Below are positions 43,506 through 53,139 of a DNA stretch of 64,000 nucleotides, in pieces. How positions within the stretch are numbered: position 1 is the first letter of the stretch; each line of letters starts with the position of its first letter. Where the stretch lies: NCBI GenBank assembly GCA_021775735.1, contig JAJFHG010000005.1, positions 86,999 to 150,998 on the forward strand, written 5' to 3'. This stretch comes from Hyphomicrobiaceae bacterium. Its GTDB lineage: Bacteria > Pseudomonadota > Alphaproteobacteria > Rhizobiales > Hyphomicrobiaceae. Below the pieces are notes generated by a model. The model was not told the origin of the DNA, did not search any database, and worked only from the letters and a program-made list of their open reading frames with translations. The position numbers and the translations under genes are program-made.

Positions 43506-44141
43506 ATGCCAACCTTGCGCGTTTTGATAACCGGTTTTGGACCGTTCCCAGGTGTTGATAGAAACTACAGCGCCGACCTTGCTGTGGCTGTGTGTTCAGC
43601 GCTTGCTGCGCAGCCTGCTACTCACACGCACACAAGACTCTGTGTGCACACCGCGGAACTCACAGTTGAATGGCAGTCGGTCCAAGCCCAACTTGCCCAT
43701 CTTTATAAAAAGCACCGCCCCAAGATCGCCGTACATTTTGGCGTCTGCCGCTCAGTGACAGGCTTTGTCATTGAACAACAAGCTCACAACAGTTGCACAC
43801 CAGACCTCGATGCATTTGGCTGCCAACCCACCTCTCATGTATTGGAAGCCGGCGCTTGCGAAGTCCTGAAAACACGCCTGTCCGTCACAGACATCATTGC
43901 AGACTGCAAAATGATCGACGTCAATATCGTCTCATCAGATGATGCTGGGCGTTATCTTTGTAACGCGGCCTATTACACATCTTTGTCTCTGGCAGCGCAT
44001 CAGACACCACCAAGTGACGCTTTGTTTATTCATGTGCCTGGCACATTGAACAAAAACACGCCGCGTTGGCCTTTGTTTGTTGAAGCCGCCCAAAACATCA
44101 TAAATTGTGCGATCAATCAGCAACAACGGATCACGCGTTAA
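43506..44141 (+). CDS. pcp: Pyroglutamyl-peptidase I
   Basis: 211-residue C15 cysteine peptidase removing N-terminal pyroglutamate. The opening VLITGFGPFPGVDRN is the family signature. The catalytic triad is visible as Glu90 (FVIEQQAHN), Cys152 (YLCNAAYY) and His176 (FIHVPGT). Length and spacing are close to the Bacillus enzyme. RBS region is weak (GTAGGAA). It is cytosolic. Confidence 0.9.
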   Translation: MPTLRVLITGFGPFPGVDRNYSADLAVAVCSALAAQPATHTHTRLCVHTAELTVEWQSVQAQLAHLYKKHRPKIAVHFGVCRSVTGFVIEQQAHNSCTPDLDAFGCQPTSHVLEAGACEVLKTRLSVTDIIADCKMIDVNIVSSDDAGRYLCNAAYYTSLSLAAHQTPPSDALFIHVPGTLNKNTPRWPLFVEAAQNIINCAINQQQRITR

Positions 44142-44249
44142 TCTTAATATGCAAACCCCACCCAAAGTTCCTATTCTCAACGACGGCAAACGGTGTCATT
44201 TGGCGCGCGCCTTGCGATGCTGTGGCTTTCTTCCATAGAGAGGCCTTGC

Positions 44250-45638
44250 ATGAGACCAACTCGGCGCACAGTTATGACGGCAGGACTGGGTTTTAGCCTG
44301 ACAACCGCAGCAGGCGCATCGGCAGTAGCGGGTCGCTCAGGCCGGTCAGGCTCAACTGTGGCCAAGCGTCAGACATTGAGCAACCAGTGGGCCGATCTTG
44401 CAGGCGACAGCACAGCCGAACACTCCGCACGCCTGCAACAACTCATAGATACGCATACCCAACACGGCGCACCGCTCTATTTGCCACCTGGCACATTCCA
44501 CGTCGCCAACATTATTCTACGTCCTGGCACAAAAATCATAGGTGCTGAAGGGCTGACGCGCTTGCACTATACCGGTGGAAAATCGTTTGTCAGTGCCACA
44601 AACGCCGCCGACATCAGACTTGAAGGGCTGGTGTTTGATGGACAAAATTTGGGGCTAAATGCCCATCACTCGGACGCACTCCTAAAGTTTGAGGCGTGCT
44701 CAAATGTCCAAATGGCTGCTTGTGTCGTCCGTCAAAGCCTCCTCAACGGCGTAACACTGGAGGGATGTTCAGGCCACGTTCTCGACACGACAATTGAAGA
44801 TGTACGTTTAACGGGTTTGTTTGCCCGTGATTCAAGCAACCTCGACATCGTTCACAACAACATCCACCGCTGTGGTGACAACGCCATCCAAGTCTGGCGC
44901 AACATCGCCGGCCCTGATCGCACGCGGGTGAGTTCAAATCGCATCCAACATATTACAGCAAAAAGTGGTGGCAGCGGCCAATACGGCAACGGCATCAACA
45001 TCTTTCGCGCTGACAATGTCAGTGTCTCCGACAATCACATTTCAGACTGTGCATATTCAGCGGTGCGCGGCAACGCCGCCTCAAATCTGCAAATTCTCTC
45101 CAATTCCTGTGCCCGCATCGGAGAAGTTGCACTCTACGCAGAATTTGAATTTGAAGGTGCGATGATCGCCAATAACTTGGTGGCTGAGGCCGCAACGGGT
45201 ATTTCCGTTACCAACTTCAAGCAAGGCGGGCGCTTGGCGACGATCACTGGGAACTTAATCCGGGATCTAAAACGGCGCGAATTTGAACCCGTTGACAAAC
45301 GTGGTGTTGGCATCTCTGTAGAAGCCGACAGCGTGGTTTCAAACAACACAATCGAGAATGCACCGAGCGCCGGCATAGTGCTTGGGTGGGGTGCTTATCG
45401 CCGCGATTTGTTAGCGTCACAGAATATTATCCGTAATGCCAAGGTTGGCATTTTGGTGAGTGCAGATCCAGAAGGCGGACCAACGCTCATCACCAGTAAT
45501 GTGATTACAGGGAGCACCCACGGTGCCATCCGCAAAGCCCGTTTGGACGCACCTTTTGGACCACATCTTTCCAATGGCATGGCAACAGAGACGGGTCTGA
45601 TGATCTCACAAAATGTGATGAAAAACGCTACCGGCTAA
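44250..45638 (+). CDS. TIGR03808-type Tat-exported right-handed beta-helix protein
   Basis: 462 residues from ATG 44250. The N-terminus has the twin-arginine motif RRTVMTAGLGFS and a hydrophobic stretch, then a parallel beta-helix of repeated N-x-I-x-x-x-x-x-x-A-I-x-V units (VHNNIHRCGDNAIQVWRN, ISDCAYSAVRGNAAS, IENAPSAGIVLGWG). This matches the alphaproteobacterial TIGR03808 family of Tat-translocated repeat proteins. A polysaccharide ligand is plausible for such folds but unproven. The gene beside it encodes a polysaccharide-type membrane protein. Confidence 0.85.
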   Translation: MRPTRRTVMTAGLGFSLTTAAGASAVAGRSGRSGSTVAKRQTLSNQWADLAGDSTAEHSARLQQLIDTHTQHGAPLYLPPGTFHVANIILRPGTKIIGAEGLTRLHYTGGKSFVSATNAADIRLEGLVFDGQNLGLNAHHSDALLKFEACSNVQMAACVVRQSLLNGVTLEGCSGHVLDTTIEDVRLTGLFARDSSNLDIVHNNIHRCGDNAIQVWRNIAGPDRTRVSSNRIQHITAKSGGSGQYGNGINIFRADNVSVSDNHISDCAYSAVRGNAASNLQILSNSCARIGEVALYAEFEFEGAMIANNLVAEAATGISVTNFKQGGRLATITGNLIRDLKRREFEPVDKRGVGISVEADSVVSNNTIENAPSAGIVLGWGAYRRDLLASQNIIRNAKVGILVSADPEGGPTLITSNVITGSTHGAIRKARLDAPFGPHLSNGMATETGLMISQNVMKNATG

Positions 45639-45687
45639 CATGCGCGCAATGCATACCTGCCGTTCACTGCTGGTCGCGAACATACTT

Positions 45688-47016
45688 TTAGACATAAACC
45701 TCACGAACGCCAGACACGGATTCCCGCATCAGGTCGCCGGCACCAGACCAAGGCTTGCGAAATAAAACCAAGATCATGATCACCAGAATGGTAAAGGCTG
45801 GCGTTTTCGCCGACAGGCTGAGCGATGCGGAGGCCACTGCAAAGAAGCTCGCAAACACCCAGAGCGACGGTGTTCTCTTTGCCGCCCGCGTCACGGCCCC
45901 GCAAAACAGAAATAGAGCAGCAAAAAAGGGCAGTGCCACCAATAGGCCATTGACCATAATCATCGCCAGCCAGAAACTCTCAATGCCAAGCTCCAGACCA
46001 TAGATTGTCGTGTAGGTCTTAAGATGACTCGGATCAGGGCCAACCATTAAATCATACCACGACATGTGTCGGAACAGTTCCAGCATAGCCAGACGGGTCC
46101 CTGCACTGCCATCGTCATCAATAATGCGACTTAAAAAGCGATCAAAAAAGCCAACGTCATAGATTAGCGAAAACCCAATAATCGCGATCGGTATGACCGC
46201 TAGAAAAAACCAAACACTGCGCAGATCGAACTCGCGCCCAGCCAAGATTTCAAAGAGTTTCTTGATGCCAATCAGGACCAAGAAAACAATCAGAATCAAC
46301 GTTGCCGCGCGACCGCCAAAAACGGCCATGCTCAATGCTGTAATGGCAAAAACGCTAAGACGTAGGAATGGTGGCATCTCACGACCCGCCCCAACCGCCA
46401 GAGCCAAGACATAGCAACCCGTCATCAATGCGTTCGAAAGCGGATGGCCAAGCAATGCAGAAGACCGCCACTCGGCACCAAACTCAACACCTTCAATCAC
46501 GAACGGGGTGAGACGAAACCCAAACAGAAACTCAGCAATACCAATCAGCGCGTTGACAAAAAACAATGCATGAATGAGCAGCGCTAAACGCCGACCACGC
46601 ACTTCCGGCAAGCGATAAAAAAGAAGAAACGCTGCGACGGATGCTAAAAACGTATCAATGTACATTGTGAACGGTTGGCGCAATATAAAAATCGCCTGAA
46701 CAATAAGCATAAGCACGGCAACGACATAGATCATCACCGATGAATGTGCGTGGGCCGCCTGCACCACAGCAGAGAGTGGATTTCCGCGCGCGCAGGCCGA
46801 AAAGAACAGAACTGCAAACAATACCCACGTCGCGGGATGTATTTTCTCAATTACATTGCCGCCTGGAGACCCGTAGGCCCATCCCAGGTTTTCAAGAAGA
46901 AACGAAGATACGCTCAAAAACAGCACCAAAACGGCCATTAACGCGAGATCAAACACGCGCGTGTTGGGCGGCACAATAGGGCTTGATGTAAGGACGTTGG
47001 TCATTGAGGTTTGCAA
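45688..47016 (-). CDS. VpsF-like O-antigen ligase/polymerase family membrane protein
   Basis: 442 residues with about 11 transmembrane helices and a large loop between the later ones (ESFWLAMIMVNG region). SSALLGHPLSNALMTGCYVLA carries the RSS-x-x-GHP-L-x-N pattern found in the VpsF group of Wzy/WaaL-type polysaccharide proteins, and DDDGSAGTRLAMLELF is the usual loop. It probably polymerises or ligates a cell-surface polysaccharide. No glycosyltransferase gene is near. It may start at ATG 47004 (MTNVLT). Confidence 0.75.
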   Translation of the reverse strand: MQTSMTNVLTSSPIVPPNTRVFDLALMAVLVLFLSVSSFLLENLGWAYGSPGGNVIEKIHPATWVLFAVLFFSACARGNPLSAVVQAAHAHSSVMIYVVAVLMLIVQAIFILRQPFTMYIDTFLASVAAFLLFYRLPEVRGRRLALLIHALFFVNALIGIAEFLFGFRLTPFVIEGVEFGAEWRSSALLGHPLSNALMTGCYVLALAVGAGREMPPFLRLSVFAITALSMAVFGGRAATLILIVFLVLIGIKKLFEILAGREFDLRSVWFFLAVIPIAIIGFSLIYDVGFFDRFLSRIIDDDGSAGTRLAMLELFRHMSWYDLMVGPDPSHLKTYTTIYGLELGIESFWLAMIMVNGLLVALPFFAALFLFCGAVTRAAKRTPSLWVFASFFAVASASLSLSAKTPAFTILVIMILVLFRKPWSGAGDLMRESVSGVREVYV

Positions 47017-47134
47017 GTTAGGGTATCTACGCCAAAACCCAAGTTTTAACCGGTTAAAGCGTTAGTTTTGAGAGCCTATTTCACGACTATGCTTAACGGC
47101 TGCACCTCAGCACGAATGCACATAACATCCCTGC

Positions 47135-47902
47135 CTAGCCAAGCAACTCGGTGCGCCAGTTCAGCCCAAGTTCAGTACGCCCGCGCGGGCGATATTCACA
47201 GCCGATCCAGCCCTCATAACCCAGTGCATCAATCGCCCCGAACACAGCCCGATAATCGAGATCTTGGCTGTCTGGTTCACCGCGATCACGCGGTGCGGCG
47301 CACTGAATATGGCGGGTGATTGCAGCATAATCGGAAATTGCCGCCATAACATCGCCTTCCATTTTATGGCGATGGTAGAGATCAAATTGCAGACCAATAT
47401 TATCAGCGCCAACCTGTTCGATGACGTCTGCTGCCATTTCTGTGTGGGTCAAAAAATAGCCGGGCATATCACCGGAATTTATAGGTTCAATCAGGATGGA
47501 AATACCAAACGGAGCCGCCCACGCGCACGCAGTCTTGAGGTTTGTCACGTAAGTCTGTTGTTCAGCTCCACCTGATACCAGACCCGCCATGGCGTGGAGT
47601 TGGTTGCAACCAAGCGCACGCGCATAATGAATGGCGTTACGAACTGCTGCCTGAAATTCTGTTTCCCGCCCCTTGAGAGCCGTTAACCCACGCTCACCTA
47701 AAGACCAGTCACCCGGAGATAGATTGAACAGCACAAGATCGAGATTGTTCTCATTGAGGTGTTGTTTAATCAGTTCTGGTTCATGATCATACGGAAACAG
47801 AAATTCAACCGCCTCAAAGCCTGCCGCCGCCGCTGTCGCAAAGCGATCAAGAAACGCGTGCTCCGTGAACATCATGGAAAGATTGGCAGCAAACTTCGGC
47901 AT
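47135..47902 (-). CDS. hyi: Hydroxypyruvate isomerase
   Basis: 255-residue TIM-barrel sugar-isomerase-like enzyme interconverting hydroxypyruvate and tartronate semialdehyde. The opening FAANLSMMFTEHAFLDRFA, the FLFPYDHEPE block, ILIEPINSGDMPGYFL (metal-binding Glu), NIGLQFDLYHRHKMEGD and the closing YEGWIGCEYRPRGRTE are typical. It lies alone between the VpsF-like and arfB genes. Confidence 0.92.
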   Translation of the reverse strand: MPKFAANLSMMFTEHAFLDRFATAAAAGFEAVEFLFPYDHEPELIKQHLNENNLDLVLFNLSPGDWSLGERGLTALKGRETEFQAAVRNAIHYARALGCNQLHAMAGLVSGGAEQQTYVTNLKTACAWAAPFGISILIEPINSGDMPGYFLTHTEMAADVIEQVGADNIGLQFDLYHRHKMEGDVMAAISDYAAITRHIQCAAPRDRGEPDSQDLDYRAVFGAIDALGYEGWIGCEYRPRGRTELGLNWRTELLG

Positions 47903-47950
47903 GTTTTTTTTGTTTATCCGTTGTGGGACCGACTTGGCAAGGTTGTGACA

Positions 47951-48373
47951 TCAATCATAGTCAGGTTTGGCATGCCTGAGCCGCTTTGTATGGCTGCGCC
48001 GGGTTTTGGCATCAAGGCGCCGTTTAATCGCAGCCCGCGACGGCTTGGTCGCAATACGACGTTTGGGCTTTTGGCAGGCTCGGATCACCAAGTCCGTTAA
48101 ACGGCGGCGCGCATCAGCTCGGTTTCGGTCCTGGCTGCGAAACCGTTCAGCACGAATGACGATCACACCATCTTGATTTGCACGCTGTCCTGCAAGAGAC
48201 AGCAGTCGAGTGCGCACACCATCCGACAACGTCACACAATTGGCAGCATCAAACCTTAGCTCAACAGCTGTTGCAACTTTGTTGACATTCTGTCCGCCCG
48301 GACCAGAAGCACGCACGAACTTTTCCTCAATATCGCGCTCATCAAGAACAAGGTCTGCTGTAATGTACATCAC
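47951..48373 (-). CDS. arfB: Alternative ribosome-rescue factor ArfB
   Basis: 140-residue release-factor-like peptidyl-tRNA hydrolase that frees stalled ribosomes. The GGQ motif lies in SGPGGQNVNKVATAVELRF, and there is no codon-recognition domain. The basic C-terminal tail (RAAIKRRLDAKTRRSHTKRL) inserts into the empty mRNA channel in the family. Nine base pairs separate it from the flavoprotein gene upstream. Confidence 0.93.
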   Translation of the reverse strand: MMYITADLVLDERDIEEKFVRASGPGGQNVNKVATAVELRFDAANCVTLSDGVRTRLLSLAGQRANQDGVIVIRAERFRSQDRNRADARRRLTDLVIRACQKPKRRIATKPSRAAIKRRLDAKTRRSHTKRLRHAKPDYD

Positions 48374-48382
48374 CCTGCCCTT

Positions 48383-50020
48383 CTATATCCAACGCATGTG
48401 TTTCTTGATATCGCGTAAGATTTCGCGCGCTGCGTTGTGTCCTGGAACGCCCGTAACACCGCCACCGGGATGGGCACCAGAACCACAAAGGTAAAGCCCC
48501 TTCAACGGCAACCGGTAATTGGCATGCCCCATCACCGGGCGCAATGCGAACAGTTGACTGAGTGACAACTGACCATGGAAGATGTCTCCATCAACGAGAC
48601 CAAACCGCCGCTCCAGATCAAGCGGCGACAACACCTGACGTGCCAGAATGCTACCTCGAAAGTTTGGCGCGTGCTCCGTCACAGTATCAATAACAACATT
48701 CGCGAAAGCTTCTTTTTCCCTCTCATCCTCCCACGTCCTTGGTGCTGGCAAATGGGGGGCAACGTGTTGCACGAATAAACTGGCAACATGCTGGCCTTCG
48801 GGGGCCAAAGACGGGTCTAACGTTGACGGGATGACCATTTCTACGATGGGTTTGCGCGACCACCCATGTTGGCATGCATCAAGATAGGCCGCTTCAAGAT
48901 AGTCGAGCGTTGGGCCAATGATGATTCCTGAACCGTGGTGCAGGTCGGGTTTAACGCCAGGTCGGACACTAAAATCTGGGAGTTCAGAAAGGGCAACATT
49001 CATACGAAATGTGCCAGACCCTGATTTGATGTTTAAGAAGCGCTGCGCGACCTGATCTGCAACGGCATCCTTAGGCACCAAATCACGAAACAATAGTTTG
49101 GGAGCTACCGCCGCCGCGATGGCACGCGCTTTGATAACCTCACCATTTTCCAAGCAGACACCTACGGCGCCGTCGTTTTCCACGAGGATTTTTTGGACAG
49201 CGGCCTCTGTTCTTATTTCCGCACCAGCTTCACGGGCCGATGCAGCTATGGCATCGCTGATCGCACCCATACCGCCCAGCGCATGTCCCCAAACTCCGGA
49301 CTTCCCATTCACCTCACCAAAGCAGTGATGCAGCAACACATAAGCTGTACCAGGCGTTGAAGGGGCTGCGTAGGCACCAACAATACCGTCAAACGCAAAG
49401 GCTGCTTTCACGATAGGGCTCTGAAACCAAGCATCCAGAAAGTCCGTTGCACTTTTGGTGAACAGGTCGATGATTACACGTTGGTCCTCAATCGGTAGCC
49501 GCATCACCGTGCGCGCAAGCTTCGCGCCCTTAAACAGGGTCAGCAGTCCATCTCCGACATTTGGCGGCGTTTGCAGAACAAGGTCGCGCACAACATCTGC
49601 AGCACGCTCGAGCATCGCTTCATATGCGGGCAATCGCGCGGCATCGGCTTTTGAAAATTTCGCAATTGCATCCTGACGCGCCTGACTACCGTACGGCAAC
49701 AGCAAGGAACGCGTCTCATCAATCGGCCAGAAGTTTGCAGCAGGTCTTTCAACAATAGTGAGCCCATATCGGGCCAACTCAAGATCTTTTATGATTTTGG
49801 GGTTGAGTAGACTAACGGTGTAAGATGCAACCGAATTTCTAAAACCGGGATGAAACATTTCCGTCACGGCTGCACCACCGACGACGTTGTGTTTCTCCAA
49901 CACAACGACTGCGAGCCCCGTGCGTGCTAAATACGCAGCCGTAACTAAACCATTGTGACCGCCGCCAATGATGATAACGTCGGTTGTTGCGGTCGCTTCA
50001 GGCATTGGTTTGCTCGGCAT
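48383..50020 (-). CDS. Phytoene-desaturase-like FAD-dependent oxidoreductase
   Basis: 545-residue amine-oxidase/carotenoid-isomerase-type flavoprotein. The FAD motif is VIIIGGGHNGLVTAAYLA near residues 15-32, followed by VVLEKHNVVGGAAVTE. The C-terminal FAD motif is LYLCGSGAHPGGGVTGVPGHN. This arrangement is that of the PYROXD2-like group, which is not involved in carotenoid synthesis. No carotenoid genes are near. Substrate unknown. Confidence 0.88.
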   Translation of the reverse strand: MPSKPMPEATATTDVIIIGGGHNGLVTAAYLARTGLAVVVLEKHNVVGGAAVTEMFHPGFRNSVASYTVSLLNPKIIKDLELARYGLTIVERPAANFWPIDETRSLLLPYGSQARQDAIAKFSKADAARLPAYEAMLERAADVVRDLVLQTPPNVGDGLLTLFKGAKLARTVMRLPIEDQRVIIDLFTKSATDFLDAWFQSPIVKAAFAFDGIVGAYAAPSTPGTAYVLLHHCFGEVNGKSGVWGHALGGMGAISDAIAASAREAGAEIRTEAAVQKILVENDGAVGVCLENGEVIKARAIAAAVAPKLLFRDLVPKDAVADQVAQRFLNIKSGSGTFRMNVALSELPDFSVRPGVKPDLHHGSGIIIGPTLDYLEAAYLDACQHGWSRKPIVEMVIPSTLDPSLAPEGQHVASLFVQHVAPHLPAPRTWEDEREKEAFANVVIDTVTEHAPNFRGSILARQVLSPLDLERRFGLVDGDIFHGQLSLSQLFALRPVMGHANYRLPLKGLYLCGSGAHPGGGVTGVPGHNAAREILRDIKKHMRWI

Positions 50021-50100
50021 TCAGTCTTCGCCTTATTATTGTCGTGGATAAATGCAATCGAACCAAAGATTTGCAGTGACCTGTGCAGAGATCACGCAAA

Positions 50101-50178
50101 TACTGTTTCAAAACAATACGTCTGCAGGACTTTATTAGGTACTGTTTCAAATCAATACATCTGCAGGACTTTATTAGG
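50101..50178. repeat. Two tandem copies of a 39-bp repeat
   Basis: Unit 1 is 50101-50139 and unit 2 is 50140-50178; they differ at two bases. Each starts TACTGTTTCAAA and contains CTGCAG. Unit 1 also holds the small palindrome TGTTT-CA-AAACA. The repeat lies between divergent genes, 51 bp before the start at 50229. Confidence 0.9.
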
Positions 50179-50228
50179 TTAAGTGAATTATTCGAGACAA
50201 TTGACCAACTGAGATTAGGGTTTCATTT

Positions 50229-50540
50229 ATGAACTCCTGGCTAGCATCCTCAAACAAGCCCGGCATGTCACGTGCCGCTCAGCAACGGATTGAGGACGAC
50301 CCTATGGCTCATGCAGCACAAATAGCCTCTCCGCCAACCTTTCTTGCCTTCAATTTTGACCAGGTTCTGGGCCTCGCCCTTGTTGCTGGTCTTCCTGCCT
50401 TGTTCTGGGCCGCTGCAATATTTGTTGCCTTCGCGAGCTTCGGTGTCGCCTTGTCACTGACAGCAGTTGGCGGCATTGGCGTCGGAATCTTCGCCTTCCT
50501 TGGCGTTATCTTTCGCGCACTGAGCCATAACAAGAATTAA
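50229..50540 (+). CDS. Small hydrophobic membrane protein, unknown function
   Basis: 103 residues, with a polar N-terminal third and a Gly/Ala-rich hydrophobic remainder holding two predicted transmembrane segments (about 45-70 and 73-96). No family recognised. RBS is weak. It is preceded by the 39-bp tandem repeat. Confidence 0.5.
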   Translation: MNSWLASSNKPGMSRAAQQRIEDDPMAHAAQIASPPTFLAFNFDQVLGLALVAGLPALFWAAAIFVAFASFGVALSLTAVGGIGVGIFAFLGVIFRALSHNKN

Positions 50541-50646
50541 GACCGCTGGATCTGTGGCAGGGTATTTGGTTGGCAAGACAGCGCCCGAGCAGCACAAATA
50601 CACAACCAATACGCGGGCTAATGCGCGTCACGCTTGGCCAAACGCG

Positions 50647-51546
50647 CTATTCAGCTGCAACGTCGGCATTACTCGGTTGTACGTCGGCCATATAGTCAGC
50701 AAGCAACGCTTCGCAAATCGCACCTGGCGTAAAGGTGATGTCATCAATTGCTGACACCGGTGTGACCTCGGCAGCTGTTCCTGTGATGAAACACTCGGTA
50801 AAGGTTGCCAACTCATCAGGCATAATCACCCGCTCGACAACTTCAAAGCCGCGTTTTTCGGAAAGTGCAATCACGGAGCGACGTGTGATGCCATCCAGAA
50901 AACAGTCAGGGATTGGTGTGTGAATAACGCCTTGTTTGATCAAAAATATGTTGGCGCCTGTGCATTCAGCCACCCGACCCCGGTAGTCGAGCATCAACGC
51001 ATCTGAAAAACCAAGCCGTTCCGCACGGTGTTTCTCAATCGTGCAGATCATGTAAAGCCCGGCGGCTTTCGCCTTGCAAGGTGCTGTCGCAGGATCGGGC
51101 CTGCGATAGTGTGCTGAACATATCCGAATGCCTTTTAGGCGTTCTTCCATAGGAAAGTATGAGCCCCAATCCCAAGCAGCAACAGCGACATGCGTTTTGG
51201 TGTGTTGGGCTGCAACGCCCATTTGCTCACTGCCGCGCCAGGCAATAGGGCGCACATAACAATCAACAAGATTGTTGGCGGCCACAACTTCGCGGCAGGC
51301 CTCATTAATCTGTTCAACAGTGTAGGGAATTTCAAATTCTACAATACGGGCACTTTCGAACAAACGTTCGGTATGTTCGTTCAGCTTGTAGATTGCCCCA
51401 CCATAGGCCCGCTCGCCTTCGAAAACAGCGCTGCCGTAATGGAGAGCATGGGTGAGAAGGTGAAGTTTGGCATCGCGCCACGGCACCATCTCGCCGTTGA
51501 ACCAAATTGTTCCATCTCGATCATGAAAGGGGACAAGATCGGCCAT
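50647..51546 (-). CDS. ilvE: Branched-chain amino acid aminotransferase
   Basis: 299-residue class IV PLP aminotransferase making Val, Leu and Ile. HDRDGTIWFNGEMVPWRDAK at the start, HALHYGSAVFEGERAYG, the Lys-containing LEKHRAERLGF-like segment (CTIEKHRAERLGFSDALMLD), ECTGANIFLIKQG and the C-terminal TGTAAEVTPVSAIDD are all family blocks. It is divergent from the MarR-type regulator; this pairing is common in alphaproteobacteria. Confidence 0.93.
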   Translation of the reverse strand: MADLVPFHDRDGTIWFNGEMVPWRDAKLHLLTHALHYGSAVFEGERAYGGAIYKLNEHTERLFESARIVEFEIPYTVEQINEACREVVAANNLVDCYVRPIAWRGSEQMGVAAQHTKTHVAVAAWDWGSYFPMEERLKGIRICSAHYRRPDPATAPCKAKAAGLYMICTIEKHRAERLGFSDALMLDYRGRVAECTGANIFLIKQGVIHTPIPDCFLDGITRRSVIALSEKRGFEVVERVIMPDELATFTECFITGTAAEVTPVSAIDDITFTPGAICEALLADYMADVQPSNADVAAE

Positions 51547-51789
51547 ATGGTACTCGGTCCTTGCTGGAGCGCGGCGCTGTGTTGACGTTGCCGTTTAGTC
51601 TAAAACATGCGCCCAAGACGGGCACCTACGGTTCATTAAGGCCATAGTTTACGGCATCCAAACCGCCAAAAGAGCCCGTTCTAAACGCAGGATATTGCGT
51701 TGAACCAGACTCTCAACGCCCCAATGTGACAGCGACATGTCGCATAAAATGACTTGCCACGACTATCAATCACATCCAAATATGTCAAC

Positions 51790-52377
51790 ATGGCTGACAT
51801 ATTGACTGATACCCCTGAGACACCGGATCTCGACGCCTGCCAAAGCGAGACGGATCGACTGGTGGCCTGTGCTGAGCTGTTGTTCTTTGCTTACCGCGAT
51901 TTCACTGGCGAACCTGACGCTGTGCTCGAGCAATATGGATTTGGTCGCGCGCACCACAGGGTCCTACATTTCGTCTATCGCAACCCAGGCCTACGTGTTG
52001 CCCGTCTGCTGGATATCTTGAAAATTACCAAGCAAAGTCTGGCGCGTGTGCTCAAACAATTGATTGATACCGGCTTCATCATTCAGCGCACCGGGCCTCA
52101 AGATCGGCGGGAGCGCCAATTATTCACGACGGAGAAAGGTAGCGCGCTTGCCGAAACACTGACAAATTTGCAGGTCAAACGCTTAGCCCAAGCCTTTGCC
52201 GATGCTGGCGAGGGGGCCGATAAGGCAACGCGGGATTTTCTGCTAGCTATGATTAGCCAAGATCAGCGCCAGGACGTTGAGCGCCTCACCCGCTGCAGGG
52301 ACCACGCCAAGAACCACGCAAGCGAAAAAGATATGTTAGACAACGACCCAACAAGCGTATCCACAAATAAGGATTGA
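51790..52377 (+). CDS. petP: MarR family regulator (PetP-like)
   Basis: 195 residues from ATG 51790 (a longer TTG frame to 51754 is possible). The winged helix is FGRAHHRVLHFVYRNPGLRV, LLDILKITKQSLARVLKQLI and RTGPQDRRERQLFTTEKGSA. It precedes an OmpR-type response regulator with 6 bp between, the order seen for petP-petR in Rhodobacter, where they are needed for cytochrome bc1 expression. The role in this organism is by analogy only. The symbol is tentative. Confidence 0.75.
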   Translation: MADILTDTPETPDLDACQSETDRLVACAELLFFAYRDFTGEPDAVLEQYGFGRAHHRVLHFVYRNPGLRVARLLDILKITKQSLARVLKQLIDTGFIIQRTGPQDRRERQLFTTEKGSALAETLTNLQVKRLAQAFADAGEGADKATRDFLLAMISQDQRQDVERLTRCRDHAKNHASEKDMLDNDPTSVSTNKD

Positions 52378-52383
52378 TGCCCC

Positions 52384-53136
52384 GTGCCAAAATCCAAGCC
52401 TAAGTCCAAGGCAAAATCCCAACCTAAGTCTCAGCCCGCGCCTGACCAATTAGCCCTGCCTGATGATGCCACCCACATCCTTGTCGTTGATGATGACAAA
52501 AAAATTAGAGATCTGTTATCGCGCTTCCTTTTTGAATCTGGTTTTCGGGTAACGGGAGCCAGCGACGCAGCGAGCGCCCGCGCAGCCATGCGGGGCTTAT
52601 CTTTTGACCTTATTCTTCTTGATGTGATGATGCCGGGCGATAGCGGTTTGGTGCTCGCACGCGAACTGAAATCCAAAAACGATATCCCAATCATCTTATT
52701 AACCGCCCGGGCTGATCCGGAAGATCGTATTGAAGGCCTTGAGGCAGGTGTTGAAGATTATCTCCCCAAGCCTTTTGAACCGCGCGAACTTGTATTGCGG
52801 ATTCAAAACATTTTGCGCCGCGGTCGCCCTTCTGCTGGCCCACATGATGAACTCCATATGGGCGATTACATCTTTTTCATCGCGCGTGGTGAATTGAAAA
52901 AGAACGAAGACACTGTCCGCCTCACAGAACGCGAACGTGATCTATTGCGCCAATTTGCTCAGCGCCCCGGCGCAACAGTTCCGCGTCATGAACTCTGCAA
53001 TGATGACTCAACAGGGAGTGAGCGCGCCATCGATGTGCAAATCAATCGCCTGAGACGAAAAATAGAAGTTGATCCGTCAAATCCGGTATATCTGCAAACG
53101 GTACGCGGCAAAGGATATATCCTCTACACGGATTAG
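52384..53136 (+). CDS. petR: OmpR family response regulator (PetR-like)
   Basis: 250 residues from GTG 52384, with AAGGA upstream inside the previous gene. A Lys/Ser/Pro-rich N-terminal tail (1-28) is unusual. The receiver domain has the acidic pair Asp36-Asp37, the phosphorylation site Asp80 (ILLDVMMPG) and the Lys of LPKPFEP. The winged-helix output domain follows (ERDLLRQFAQRPGATVPRHE, SERAIDVQINRLRRKIE). It probably acts with the histidine kinase immediately downstream. Confidence 0.9.
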   Translation: MPKSKPKSKAKSQPKSQPAPDQLALPDDATHILVVDDDKKIRDLLSRFLFESGFRVTGASDAASARAAMRGLSFDLILLDVMMPGDSGLVLARELKSKNDIPIILLTARADPEDRIEGLEAGVEDYLPKPFEPRELVLRIQNILRRGRPSAGPHDELHMGDYIFFIARGELKKNEDTVRLTERERDLLRQFAQRPGATVPRHELCNDDSTGSERAIDVQINRLRRKIEVDPSNPVYLQTVRGKGYILYTD

Positions 53137-53139
53137 AGA

